Origin: Actinomadura latina NBRC 106108
GTDB lineage: Bacteria > Actinomycetota > Actinomycetes > Streptosporangiales > Streptosporangiaceae
Length of the DNA: 54,030 nt
Direction of reading: 5' to 3'
Assembly (NCBI RefSeq): GCF_001552195.1
Contig: NZ_BCQS01000038.1
Coordinates: 1 to 54,030 of the forward strand
Part shown: one piece after another, positions 31,891-40,245 of the stretch
Position numbering within the stretch: the first letter of the stretch is position 1
Layout of the letters: every line of letters starts with the position of its first letter
Program-made: the position numbers and the translations under genes
The notes under the pieces: model-generated
The model's database searches: none
What the model saw: only the letters and a program-made list of their open reading frames with translations
Told to the model about the DNA's origin: nothing

Positions 31891-32352
31891 TCACGGCGAT
31901 GACGGCCCCGGCGGGGCGCCGGCCGCCCCTCCCGCACCGTCCAAGAACGGCACCAGTACAGAGCGGACCCGCGGCGGCATCTCCCGCTTGGCCTTGGACC
32001 GCGGGTCGATGAACACGTGCCGCACCTCGCCGTCGGCGATCAGCCGCTCGCCCACCCGGAACTCCGGCCGCACGATCATGCTCGTCGTGCCCAGATGCGC
32101 CACCGGCATCGACACCTCCAGCAGCTCGTCGAACCGGGCGCCCTCCCGGAAGCGGATCCGCGCCTCCGCGACCACCAGGTCGTAGCCGCGCTCCACCATC
32201 TCCCCGTAGTCGCCCACCAGCGCCCGCCACATCTCCGTCAGCGCCACGTCGTAGAAGAACAGGTAATGGCCGTTGAACACCACGCCCTGCTGGTCGCACT
32301 CGCTGTACCGCACGCGCAGCCGATGCGTGAACATCTCACCCATACCCGGCAT
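31891..32352 (-). CDS. Acyl-CoA thioesterase, hotdog fold (4HBT/YbgC-like)
   Basis: 153 residues. 'RVRYSECDQQGVVFNGHYLFFYDVALTEMWRALVG' carries the catalytic Asp of the 4-hydroxybenzoyl-CoA thioesterase group in the CDQQGVVF segment, followed by 'VVAEARIRFREGARFDELLEVSM'. It hydrolyses acyl- or aroyl-CoA thioesters in the cytoplasm. Start uncertain: ATGs at 32352, 32343 and 32334 are close together. Divergent from the SnoaL-like gene, with AT-richer DNA between them. Confidence 0.87.
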   Translation of the reverse strand: MPGMGEMFTHRLRVRYSECDQQGVVFNGHYLFFYDVALTEMWRALVGDYGEMVERGYDLVVAEARIRFREGARFDELLEVSMPVAHLGTTSMIVRPEFRVGERLIADGEVRHVFIDPRSKAKREMPPRVRSVLVPFLDGAGGAAGAPPGPSSP

Positions 32353-32490
32353 CCTGCCTCACCGCGGCGACCCGCCTCCGCTCGGGCTTCATAAGTGATG
32401 CTTCTGGAAGTGAGAAGTTCCATCTCTTGGACTTCTGCAGCGGCGGCGACCACGATGGGAGACGAGGCAACCGGACACACGGAGGCACCC

Positions 32491-32874
32491 ATGACGCACT
32501 ACGAGAAGGCCATGCGGCCCGAGGACATCACGCGGCTGTTCGTCGAACGCTCCAACGCCGGCGACGCGGACGGCGTCGCCGCCCTCTACGAGCCGGACGC
32601 GGTGATGGCCTACCCGCCCGGCTCGCAGACCACCGGCCGCGACGCGATCCGCGAGCTGTGGGAGAAGGTGCTGGCCGCCCGCCCCCGCTTCGAACCCGAA
32701 GAGCCGCTGCCGACCCTGACCTGCGGCGACCTCGCGCTCACCTCCACCCCGCCCCGGGACGGCGCCGGCGCCCGCGCCCAGGTCGTCCGCCGCCAGCCCG
32801 ACGGCAGCTGGCTCCGCGTCCTCGACCAGCCCGAGTTCACCCCGCCCGGCAAGGACGCCGCCCGCGCCGGATGA
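32491..32874 (+). CDS. SnoaL/NTF2-like protein (DUF4440-type)
   Basis: 127 residues from ATG 32491 with GGAGG 5 nt upstream. 'MRPEDITRLFVERSNAGDADGVAALYEPDAVMAYPPGSQTTGRDAIRELWEKVLAARPRF' is the standard NTF2-like cone fold of the YybH/DUF4440 group. The C-terminal 'RRQPDGSWLRVLDQPEFT' completes it. Such proteins bind small ligands or act as isomerases; no catalytic residue can be assigned. Convergent with the ECF42 sigma gene. Confidence 0.82.
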   Translation: MTHYEKAMRPEDITRLFVERSNAGDADGVAALYEPDAVMAYPPGSQTTGRDAIRELWEKVLAARPRFEPEEPLPTLTCGDLALTSTPPRDGAGARAQVVRRQPDGSWLRVLDQPEFTPPGKDAARAG

Positions 32875-32899
32875 ACCGGCCCGGGTCCGGCCGCACCGG

Positions 32900-34198
32900 T
32901 CAGGGCAGCGCGGCGAGCTTGCGCTCCAGCACCGTCCGCTCCCGGTCGTTGCCGCACAGGCGCGCTGCGCGCTCCAGTTCGGCGCGCGCCTCGCCGGCGC
33001 GGCCCAGGCGGGCGAGCAGCTCCCCGCGGACGCCCGGCAGCAGCTGCGAGCCCGCCAGCGCCCCCGCGGCCGCCAGCCCGTCCACGATCGGCAGCGCCGC
33101 CGCCGGCCCCCGCGCCATCGACACCGCCACCGCCCGGTTCAGCTCCACCACCGGCGACGGCGCCAGCCGGCCGAGCGCCTCGTACAGGACCACGATGCGG
33201 TCCCAGTCGGTCGCCCCGGCCGACGCCGCCACCGCATGGCACTCGGCGATCGCCGCCTGCAGCCCGTAGGCGCCCAGGCCCCGCCCCGCCCGCTCCGCGC
33301 GGGCCAGCGCGGCGCGCCCCCGCCCGATCGCCGCCCGGTCCCACCGGGTGCGGTCCTGGTCCTCCAGCAGCACCGGCTCGCCGTCCGGGCCGGTGCGGGC
33401 GGGGAACCGCGCCGCGGTCAGCTCCAGCAGCGCCAGCAGCCCGTGCGCCTCCGCCTCGTCCGGCATCAGCCGCGACAGCACCCGCGCCAGCCGCTGCGCC
33501 TCACCCGCCAGATCCGCGCGGATCAGCACCCCGCCCGAACTCGCCGACGAACCCTCCGTGAAGATCACGTAGATCACGCTGAGCACCGACCCGAGCCGCG
33601 CCGCCCGCTCCGCGGCCGGCGGCACCTCGAACGGCACCCGCGCCGCGCCGAGCGTCTTCTTCGCCCGGGTGATGCGGGCCTGCACCGTGGCGGTCGGGAC
33701 CAGGAACGCCCTCGCGATCTCGTCGCTGGTCAGGCCGCCGACCACGCGCAGCGTCAGCGCCACCCGCGCCTCCCGCGCCAGCACCGGATGGCACGAGACG
33801 AACATCAGCGCCAGCACGTCGTCGTCGATGCGGTCCGGATCCCACAGCATGTCCCCGCCGTCCCCGGCGCCCGCGGCCGGGCCGGCGGCGTCCCCCGAGA
33901 CGGCGCCGCCCTCGCCCAGCCCGCGGGCGAGGGCGGCGTACCGGTCGTCGCGGGCCGCGCGGCGCCGGAACGCGTCGATCGCGCGGCGCCGCCCCACCGT
34001 CAGCAGCCACCCCGCCGGGTTGCGGGGCACGCCGTCGCGCGGCCACGTCACCAGCGCCTCCGCCAGCGCCTCCTGCGCCAGGTCCTCGGCCAGCGCGAAA
34101 TCGCCGGCGTAGCGGGCGAGGCCGCCGACGATCCGCGCCGACTCGATCCGCCACACCGCGGCGACGGCCTCGCGTTCACGGCCGACCCGGCCGGTCAT
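32900..34198 (-). CDS. ECF sigma factor of group ECF42, with C-terminal TPR-like extension
   Basis: 432 residues. Region 2 ('RIVGGLARYAGDFALAEDLAQEALAEALVTWPRDGVPRNPAGWLLTVGRRRAIDAFRR') and region 4 ('VALTLRVVGGLTSDEIARAFLVPTATVQARITRAKKTL') are followed by a 230-residue extension with 'VIYVIFTEGSSASSGG', 'DEAEAHGLLALLELTAARFPARTGPDGEPVLLEDQDRTRWD' and helical repeats. This is the ECF42 architecture, where the extension, not an anti-sigma factor, is needed for activity. The DGPF-family gene 15 bp upstream is the constant partner of this group. It would transcribe its own operon. Confidence 0.92.
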   Translation of the reverse strand: MTGRVGREREAVAAVWRIESARIVGGLARYAGDFALAEDLAQEALAEALVTWPRDGVPRNPAGWLLTVGRRRAIDAFRRRAARDDRYAALARGLGEGGAVSGDAAGPAAGAGDGGDMLWDPDRIDDDVLALMFVSCHPVLAREARVALTLRVVGGLTSDEIARAFLVPTATVQARITRAKKTLGAARVPFEVPPAAERAARLGSVLSVIYVIFTEGSSASSGGVLIRADLAGEAQRLARVLSRLMPDEAEAHGLLALLELTAARFPARTGPDGEPVLLEDQDRTRWDRAAIGRGRAALARAERAGRGLGAYGLQAAIAECHAVAASAGATDWDRIVVLYEALGRLAPSPVVELNRAVAVSMARGPAAALPIVDGLAAAGALAGSQLLPGVRGELLARLGRAGEARAELERAARLCGNDRERTVLERKLAALP

Positions 34199-34213
34199 CC
34201 GCCGCCCCTTCCG

Positions 34214-34633
34214 TCACAGCTGCCCGGTGGCCTCGCGCCACTGCCGCTCCTTCCTGATCCACTCGTTGTCCTGCGGGAACTCGTCGATCGTGGTGACCCG
34301 CCGGATCTCGGTCTTGAAGCCGGGGCCGGTGATCGGCGACCGCCTGGCCCACTCCACCGCCTCCTGCTTGGACGCCACCTTCAGGATGTAGAAGCCGCCG
34401 AACAGCTCCTTGGTCTCCCCGTAGGGGCCGTCGGTGACCACCGGCGGCTCGGCGGAGTAGTCGACGACCACGCCCTCGGCCGCGTCGCCGAGGCCCTCGG
34501 CGGCCAGCAGCACACCGGCCTGGATCATCTCCTGGTTGTAGCGGCCCACCGTCGCGATCATCTCGGTGAAGTCGGTGCCGGCCATCCCCGCGAACGCCTC
34601 GTCGGTGGCGCGCCAGATCAGCATGTACTTCAT
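34214..34633 (-). CDS. YciI-like protein of the DGPF family, partner of ECF42
   Basis: 139 residues. It starts 'MKYMLIWRATDEAF' and carries the hallmark 'VTDGPYGETKELFGGFYILKVASKQEAVEWARRSP', where DGPF reads DGPY. It ends 'IDEFPQDNEWIRKERQWREATGQL'. These YciI-like proteins are nearly always next to an ECF42 sigma factor and are its target genes. The ATG at 34633 has GAGGGAG 7-8 nt upstream. A promoter of ECF42 type precedes it at 34683-34709. Confidence 0.9.
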   Translation of the reverse strand: MKYMLIWRATDEAFAGMAGTDFTEMIATVGRYNQEMIQAGVLLAAEGLGDAAEGVVVDYSAEPPVVTDGPYGETKELFGGFYILKVASKQEAVEWARRSPITGPGFKTEIRRVTTIDEFPQDNEWIRKERQWREATGQL

Positions 34634-34682
34634 CGTCGTGCTCCCTCGTCCCGGGCTCCCTCCCGGAGCCTCTCATCCCAAG

Positions 34683-34709
34683 GTCGAACGAGGATCCCGC
34701 GGATCAACA
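34683..34709 (-). promoter_or_regulatory. Putative ECF42-dependent promoter
   Basis: On the minus strand TGTTGA (34704-34709), a 17-bp spacer and CGAC (34683-34686) match the published ECF42 pattern of TGTCGA in the -35 and CGA(T/C) in the -10 except for one base. It lies 50 bp before the DGPF-family gene. It fits autoregulation of the DGPF-sigma operon. Confidence 0.6.
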
Positions 34710-34824
34710 CGCCCCCCGGACTTTTTCCGGAGATCTCCCGCGCGGCTGAAACCTCGGCAAAAGCTCACCCTCCGTGCGGGCGGCATGACCGGAATGGGGG
34801 ATGCGCGGCCGCTACCGTGCCGGA

Positions 34825-36009
34825 ATGGCGCACACGCCCGGCGGCACAGCCGGCGACCCCTCCGGCGAGACGCCCGGCGACACCTCCGCGTACGCGCCCG
34901 CCGGGCCGCGCCGGATGCCGGCCTGGCTGCCGAAGGCGTTCGCGCTGGCCGGCGCGGCCGTGCTGGCGTTCCTGGCGGGGCTGTGGCTGCTGCAGCGGCT
35001 CCGGGAACTGCTGCTGCTCCTGCTGACCTCGCTGTTCCTGGCGTTCGCGATCGAGCCCGCGGTGAACTGGCTGGCCCGGCACCGGTGGCGGCGCGGCCCC
35101 GCCACCGCGCTGATGTTCGCGGCCGTCGGGATCCTGCTCGCCGGGTTCCTCGGCGGCATCGGGTCGCTGCTGGCCACCCAGGCCACCAACCTCATCGACG
35201 GCTTCCCCGGCTACGTCCGGCAGCTCATCGGCTGGGTCAACGGCACGTTCGGGACGCACCTGTCGCAGCACACCCTCTTCCAGCGGCTCCCCACCGTCAC
35301 CGGCGCCCTGTCGCGGCACCTGTCCTCCCTCGCCCAGAACGTGTGGGGCATCGGCGCCACCGCGTTCGGCGTCGTCTTCAAAGCCCTCGGCGTGCTGCTG
35401 TTCACCTTCTACCTGTCGGCCGAGGGGCCCCAGTTCCGCCGGACGGTCTGCTCCCTGCTCCCGCCGCACCGCCAGCGCGAGGTCCTGCGCGCCTGGGAGA
35501 TCGCCGTCGCCAAGACCGGCGGCTACATCTACTCGCGCGGCCTGCTCGCCCTCATCTCCGGCATCGCCCACTACACCGCCATGATGGTGCTCGGCGTCCC
35601 CTACGCCGCGACGCTAGCGCTGTGGGTCGGGGTGGTGTCGCAGTTCATCCCCGCCATCGGCACCTACCTGGCCGGCGCGGTGCCCGTCCTGATCGCGCTC
35701 ACGGTCTCCCCGGCGACCGCGCTGTGGATGCTGCTGTTCATCCTCGCCTACCAGCAGCTGGAGAACTACCTGCTGCAGCCCCGCATCACCGCGCGGACCC
35801 TGGACATGCACCCCGCCGTCGCGTTCGGGCTCATCCTCGCCGGCGCCGCCGTCGCCGGGCCCATCGGCGTGCTGCTCGCCGTCCCGCTGGGCGCCAGCCT
35901 GCAGGCCTTCGCCGGCGCCTACGTCCGCCGCTACGACGTCCAGGACCACCCGCTGACCGCGCCCGACCCGCCCGGCGCCCGCTGGTGGCGCTGGCTCCGC
36001 CGCGGCTGA
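34825..36009 (+). CDS. AI-2E/PerM-family membrane protein
   Basis: 394 residues, seven to eight membrane segments after a Pro/Gly-rich N-terminus of about 35 residues. 'LLTSLFLAFAIEPAVNWLARHRWRRGPA', a central soluble part (about 125-195), 'GLLALISGIAHYTAMMVLGVPYAATLALWVGVVSQFIPAIGTYLAG' and 'QQLENYLLQPRITARTLDMHPAVAFGLILAGAAVAGPIG' are the family blocks. Members export autoinducer-2 or act in ion exchange; the substrate is not predictable. TACCGT (34813-34818) is 6 nt from the ATG, so it is probably leaderless; a start at 34801 is possible but lies before that box. Confidence 0.88.
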   Translation: MAHTPGGTAGDPSGETPGDTSAYAPAGPRRMPAWLPKAFALAGAAVLAFLAGLWLLQRLRELLLLLLTSLFLAFAIEPAVNWLARHRWRRGPATALMFAAVGILLAGFLGGIGSLLATQATNLIDGFPGYVRQLIGWVNGTFGTHLSQHTLFQRLPTVTGALSRHLSSLAQNVWGIGATAFGVVFKALGVLLFTFYLSAEGPQFRRTVCSLLPPHRQREVLRAWEIAVAKTGGYIYSRGLLALISGIAHYTAMMVLGVPYAATLALWVGVVSQFIPAIGTYLAGAVPVLIALTVSPATALWMLLFILAYQQLENYLLQPRITARTLDMHPAVAFGLILAGAAVAGPIGVLLAVPLGASLQAFAGAYVRRYDVQDHPLTAPDPPGARWWRWLRRG

Positions 36010-36143
36010 CCCCGGCCCCGGGGACCCGGCGGGACGGGGCGGCGGGCGTCGTCGAGGATTGCCGTGGACGGCGCCGCCCGCCGGGGTTACCGTGCAGAAA
36101 ACATGATCACCAGGTAGTCCCGGGGGGCCGGGAGGGAGCCGAC

Positions 36144-38003
36144 ATGTACCGTCCCCGCACGCGCCGCCGCCGGTGGGCCGCCGGCCTCACCGCCGGGGCG
36201 CTCGCCGTCACCGGCCTGGCCGCGCCCGCGGCGCACGCCGCCCCCGCGCACCGCAAAGGCCACGGCCACGGCCACGGGAAGGACCCCGCGCTGCTGCGGA
36301 TCCTGCGGTCCATGACACTGGAGGAGAAGGCCGCCCAGCTGTTCGTCCTGCAGATCTACGGGACCAGCGCCGACACCGCCGACCCCGCCGACGTCGCAGC
36401 CAACCGCAGGCTCTACGGGGCCGGCAACGCCGCCCAGGTCATCGCCCGCTACCACCCCGGCGGATTCATCTACTACTCCAACAACGTGCGGGACCCGCAG
36501 CAGGTCGCCGCGTTCTCCAACGGCATCCAGCGCGCCGCCATGGCCCAGCCGCACCCGATCCCCGCCACGATCGCCACCGACCAGGAGGGCGGCATCGTCG
36601 CCCGCATCCAGCCGCCCGCCACCCAGTCGCCCGGCGCCATGGCACTGGCCGCCGGGCGCCGCACCGGCGACGCCCGCGCCCTCGCCCGCATCACCGGACG
36701 CGAACTGCGCGCCATCGGCGTCAACCAGGACTACGCGCCCGACGCCGACGTCAACGTCAACCCCGCCAACCCCGTCATCGGCGTCCGGTCCTTCGGATCC
36801 GACCCGGACCTGGTCGCCTCCATGGTCACCGCGCAGACCGGCGGCTACCGGGCCGGAGGCGTGACCGCCACCGTCAAGCACTTCCCCGGGCACGGCGACA
36901 CCACCACCGACAGCCACACCGGCGTCCCCCACATCGACCACACCCGCGCCGAATGGGAACGGCTCGACCTGCCGCCCTTCCGCGCAGCCATCGCCCACGG
37001 CGCCGAAGCGATCATGACCGCGCACATCGTCGTCCCGTCCCTCGACCCGTCCGGCGACCCCGCCACCCTGTCGCGGCCCATCCTCACCGGAATCCTGCGC
37101 GAGCAGCTGCACTACCGCGGCGTCATCGTCACCGACGCCCTCGACATGCAGGGCGTCCGCGACAAGTACGGCGACGAGAACATCCCCGTCCTCGCCCTCC
37201 AGGCCGGCGCGGACGTCCTGCTCAAACCGCCCGCCGACGCCGCCGGCGACGGCGTGTTCCCCCGCCAGCTCGCCGCCGTCGTCAACGCCGTCAAGACCGG
37301 GGAGCTCACCGAGCAGCGCCTCGACGCGTCGGTGTACCGGATCCTGGAGCTCAAGCAGCGGCGCGGCCTGTTCCGCGACCCCTACGCCGACGAGTCCCGC
37401 GTCGGCGGCATCGTCGGGACGCCCGCGCACCTGGCCGCCGCGCAGCGCGCCGCCGACCGCACCACCACCCTCGTCAAGAACGACGCCGGCGTCCTGCCGC
37501 TGCGGCCCGGCGCCCGCGACGTCCTGGTCACCGGATGGGGCGTGTCCACCACCGCCGCCCTCGGCACCGAGATCGCCCGGCGCGGCGCCACCACCACCAT
37601 CCGGCAGACCGGCATCAGCCCCGGGCGGGCGCAGATCGACGCGGCCGCCGACGCCGCCCGCGGCCAGGACCTCGTCGTCGCCGTCACCAACCGCGCCTGG
37701 GACGCCGAGGACGCGCCCGGCCACAACGGGCCAGGCCAGGCGGACCTCGTCAACGCGCTCATCGCCACCGGCACGCCCGTCGTCGTCATCGCCGTCCGCG
37801 ACCCCTACGACATCGCCTGGTTCCCCGGGGCCGCCACCTACCTCGCCACCTACTCCTACACCGCCGAGGCGCTGCGGTCGGCCGCCAGGGTCCTGTTCGG
37901 CGAACTGGACCCGCGCGGCCGGCTGCCCGTCGCCGTCCCCGTCCGCGACGAGCCCGGCGCCGTCCTCTACCCGTTCGGGCACGGCCTGAGCTACCGCCGC
38001 TGA
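36144..38003 (+). CDS. Secreted GH3 glycosidase (NagZ-like beta-N-acetylglucosaminidase)
   Basis: 619 residues with a Sec signal peptide (basic start, core about 11-30, AHA-A cleavage) and a His-rich linker. 'TIATDQEGGIVARI', 'KHFPGHGDTTTDSH' (245-258) with the Asp-His dyad of NagZ-type GH3, and the nucleophile Asp331 in 'GVIVTDALDMQG' are present. A second alpha/beta domain (about 425-619, 'LVKNDAGVLPLRP', 'GHGLSYRR') follows, as in longer GH3 enzymes. It likely trims GlcNAc from cell-wall fragments or chitooligomers outside the cell. GGAGGGAG precedes the ATG at 36144. Confidence 0.92.
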   Translation: MYRPRTRRRRWAAGLTAGALAVTGLAAPAAHAAPAHRKGHGHGHGKDPALLRILRSMTLEEKAAQLFVLQIYGTSADTADPADVAANRRLYGAGNAAQVIARYHPGGFIYYSNNVRDPQQVAAFSNGIQRAAMAQPHPIPATIATDQEGGIVARIQPPATQSPGAMALAAGRRTGDARALARITGRELRAIGVNQDYAPDADVNVNPANPVIGVRSFGSDPDLVASMVTAQTGGYRAGGVTATVKHFPGHGDTTTDSHTGVPHIDHTRAEWERLDLPPFRAAIAHGAEAIMTAHIVVPSLDPSGDPATLSRPILTGILREQLHYRGVIVTDALDMQGVRDKYGDENIPVLALQAGADVLLKPPADAAGDGVFPRQLAAVVNAVKTGELTEQRLDASVYRILELKQRRGLFRDPYADESRVGGIVGTPAHLAAAQRAADRTTTLVKNDAGVLPLRPGARDVLVTGWGVSTTAALGTEIARRGATTTIRQTGISPGRAQIDAAADAARGQDLVVAVTNRAWDAEDAPGHNGPGQADLVNALIATGTPVVVIAVRDPYDIAWFPGAATYLATYSYTAEALRSAARVLFGELDPRGRLPVAVPVRDEPGAVLYPFGHGLSYRR

Positions 38004-38044
38004 CCCCGCGGAACCGGCCTTGAGGAAAGGCGGAGTAAAGGCGG

Positions 38045-38091
38045 CGGCCCGGTTCCCCGGCGGCAGCCGCTGCCGCCGGGGAACCGGGCCG
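38045..38091. terminator. 47-bp perfect stem-loop between convergent genes
   Basis: 23-bp arms (38045-38067 and 38069-38091) around one C. It is a perfect palindrome located 42 bp after the GH3 stop and 54 bp from the esterase stop on the other strand. A bidirectional terminator is the simplest reading. Confidence 0.8.
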
Positions 38092-38144
38092 GGTTCGATC
38101 TCACCCTGCGAGGCCCTACCCCAAGGGGGCGCGCCTCACGGGGG

Positions 38145-39179
38145 TCACGCCTTGCGGGCGCCGATCGACTTCATCAGCGTCGGCCAGATCGCCTTCGACT
38201 CCCGCACCCACGCCGGCCAGTTGTGGCGGCCGTCGCCGTAGATGTCGGCCGTGTAGGGGATCTTCAGCTCGTCCAGCCGCTTCTTGAAGTCCCTGTTGTT
38301 CGCGCCCACCGCGATCTCGCTGAGCAGGCCGATGTCCCACGGCGCCACGTTCGGGTCCCCGGGGCCGGGCCGGCCCGTCGTCCCGGCCGAGAAGAAGATC
38401 CCCGTGCCGCGCAGCTTGGGCGCCAGCGTGTACGGGTCGTGCGCCTTCCAGTTGGCGTCGTCGGCCCACGGGACGCCCCAGATCGCGAACGGGTCCTGCC
38501 CGTTGCCGGCGTTGGTGAACATCAGCATCGCCGGCATCCCGATCGACCGCATCGACAGGATCCCGCTCAGCGACGCCGCGTACTTGAACATCCCCGGGTG
38601 CCTGGCCGCGTACGCCATGGCGCCGGCGCCGCCCGAGGAGTTCCCGACCGCCGCGCGCAGCGCGCCCGCGTGGTAGTTGCGCTCCATCAGCTGGCGCACC
38701 TCGGCGGTGTGGAACGTCTCCCACTTGGGCGTCCCGCCCTTGCCGTAGTTGTACCAGTCGGTGTAGGAGCCGTTGTCGCCCTCGGGCATGACGACGATGA
38801 CGTTGTACTGGGCGGCCCACGCCTCGATGTCGGTGTTCTTGGTCCAGGAGGTGTAGTTGTCCTGCCCGCCGTGGAAGGCGTACAGGATCGGCCACGTCGC
38901 CGTGGACGCGCGCGTCCAGTTCGCCGGCAGCAGGATGCGGGTCTTCACCGACTTGCCGAGCGCGGGGGAGGCGATGGTGATGTCGACCTCGCGGGTGCCG
39001 ACCTTCTTCTCCGCGGTGATGCGCGCCCCGTCGTCGGCCTTGACCGGCCCCGCCAGCGCCTGCGCGGACCCCGTGCCCGTCGCGCCGATCCCGGCGACCA
39101 GGACCACGCCGGCGGCGGCGGACACCAGCGGACGCCGCCGCCGGATTGCGTGGGACCGACGACGGACCGTGGATGACAT
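38145..39179 (-). CDS. Secreted esterase, antigen-85/esterase D-like alpha/beta hydrolase
   Basis: 344 residues. A twin-Arg-free signal peptide (about 1-42, cleaved near AQA-LAG) is preceded by RRRSHAIRRRR. 'WPILYAFHGGQDNYTSW', nucleophile Ser in 'AAVGNSSGGAGAMAYAARHPGMFKYAASLSG' and the C-terminal 'DGRHNWPAW' with the catalytic His match the antigen 85/EstD superfamily (actinobacterial secreted esterases and mycolyltransferases). GAGGTGAGAG precedes the ATG. The host type is not mycolate-bearing, so a general esterase is more likely. Confidence 0.87.
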   Translation of the reverse strand: MSSTVRRRSHAIRRRRPLVSAAAGVVLVAGIGATGTGSAQALAGPVKADDGARITAEKKVGTREVDITIASPALGKSVKTRILLPANWTRASTATWPILYAFHGGQDNYTSWTKNTDIEAWAAQYNVIVVMPEGDNGSYTDWYNYGKGGTPKWETFHTAEVRQLMERNYHAGALRAAVGNSSGGAGAMAYAARHPGMFKYAASLSGILSMRSIGMPAMLMFTNAGNGQDPFAIWGVPWADDANWKAHDPYTLAPKLRGTGIFFSAGTTGRPGPGDPNVAPWDIGLLSEIAVGANNRDFKKRLDELKIPYTADIYGDGRHNWPAWVRESKAIWPTLMKSIGARKA

Positions 39180-39318
39180 CTCTCACCTCGCGGATCAGGC
39201 CCGACCCCCGTGGCCGCGCGACTCCCGGGAGAGTGTCCTCGCCGCGGCCGAAACGATCTACAGGGGCGTGTTACAAGAAATGCGCGCGGGCCTGTGCAGA
39301 AGTGAGTCATCGAATGAG

Positions 39319-40107
39319 TTATCGACGTGGCGGCGCGGCGGCCTCGGCCAGCAGCGCCGCGAGCTCGCGGGGCCGGGAGAACATCGGCCAGTGACCGGTC
39401 GGCAGCTCCCGGTAGGTCCAGCCCGGGCCGGTCATCGCCGCGAAGACCGGGTGCCCATCCTCGCCCATCCGCTTCACCGCCGCCAGCGGGATCGTGGTGG
39501 CGATCAGCGTGCGCGGCGTCGCCGGCAGCGGGTCGGGGCGCGCCGCGGGCTGCGTCGCCGTGCCGAACGGCTGCGGCGTGCCGCGCTCGCGCATCTCGGC
39601 CAGCCGCCCGGCGGTGAGCCCCGCCAGGTTCACCGGGTCGGCGTCCGGGTCGAACGGCGGCACCGGAATGTACCGGCCGCCGCCCTCGTCGGCGACCGCC
39701 TTCTCCAGCGCCGCCCGCGCGTCCGGCTCGTGGAAGTCCACCGCCGCCATCCCGGACGGCATCGGGCCGGTGTCGACGTACACGACGCGGGCGATCCGGT
39801 CGGGCATCCGGTCGGCCGCGCCCGTGACCGCCATGTTCGCGCCGCTGTGCCCGACGAGGACGACGCCGTGCAGGCCGCCGTCCTCGATCACCCCCGCGAT
39901 GTCGTCGACGTGGGTGTCGACGTCGATGCCGCCCGGGTGGGACGCGGCCTCACCCGCCCGCTCGGCCTGCCCGGCCGGGGTGACCGCGTGGACGTCGTGG
40001 CCCGCGGCGCGCAGCACCGCCGCGACCTCGTCCCACGCCCACGCGCCGAGCCAGTATCCGGGCACCAGCACGAACGTCGCCTCTCCGGCCCTCACGTCAG
40101 CGTCCAT
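39319..40107 (-). CDS. Alpha/beta hydrolase
   Basis: 262 residues. 'TFVLVPGYWLGAWAWDEVAAVLRAAGHDVHAVT' and the nucleophile elbow 'VVLVGHSGANMAVTGAADRMPDRIARVVYVDT' identify the family; the catalytic His is in 'LPTGHWPMFSRPRELAALL'. It resembles the short esterases often annotated as salicylate-esterase-like (EstC). No signal peptide. It is divergent from a WYL regulator 138 bp away, which probably controls it. Confidence 0.88.
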   Translation of the reverse strand: MDADVRAGEATFVLVPGYWLGAWAWDEVAAVLRAAGHDVHAVTPAGQAERAGEAASHPGGIDVDTHVDDIAGVIEDGGLHGVVLVGHSGANMAVTGAADRMPDRIARVVYVDTGPMPSGMAAVDFHEPDARAALEKAVADEGGGRYIPVPPFDPDADPVNLAGLTAGRLAEMRERGTPQPFGTATQPAARPDPLPATPRTLIATTIPLAAVKRMGEDGHPVFAAMTGPGWTYRELPTGHWPMFSRPRELAALLAEAAAPPRR

Positions 40108-40245
40108 GTCGGCCGTCCTCCCTCGTCGTTCCTCGTTGTTCCCGGTCGTTCCCCGCCGTTCGGCGGGTACCGCGCCTGCTGGCGGGTACGGCTGAACGCT
40201 ACGGTGAATACCGGACAGGACCCGCCCGGATTAAGTGAGTGACCC

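Noticed and set aside
31616..32185. Plus-strand frame through the gap after tetR.
   Set aside because: Arg/Pro-rich, no ribosome site, runs antisense into the thioesterase gene and matches no family.
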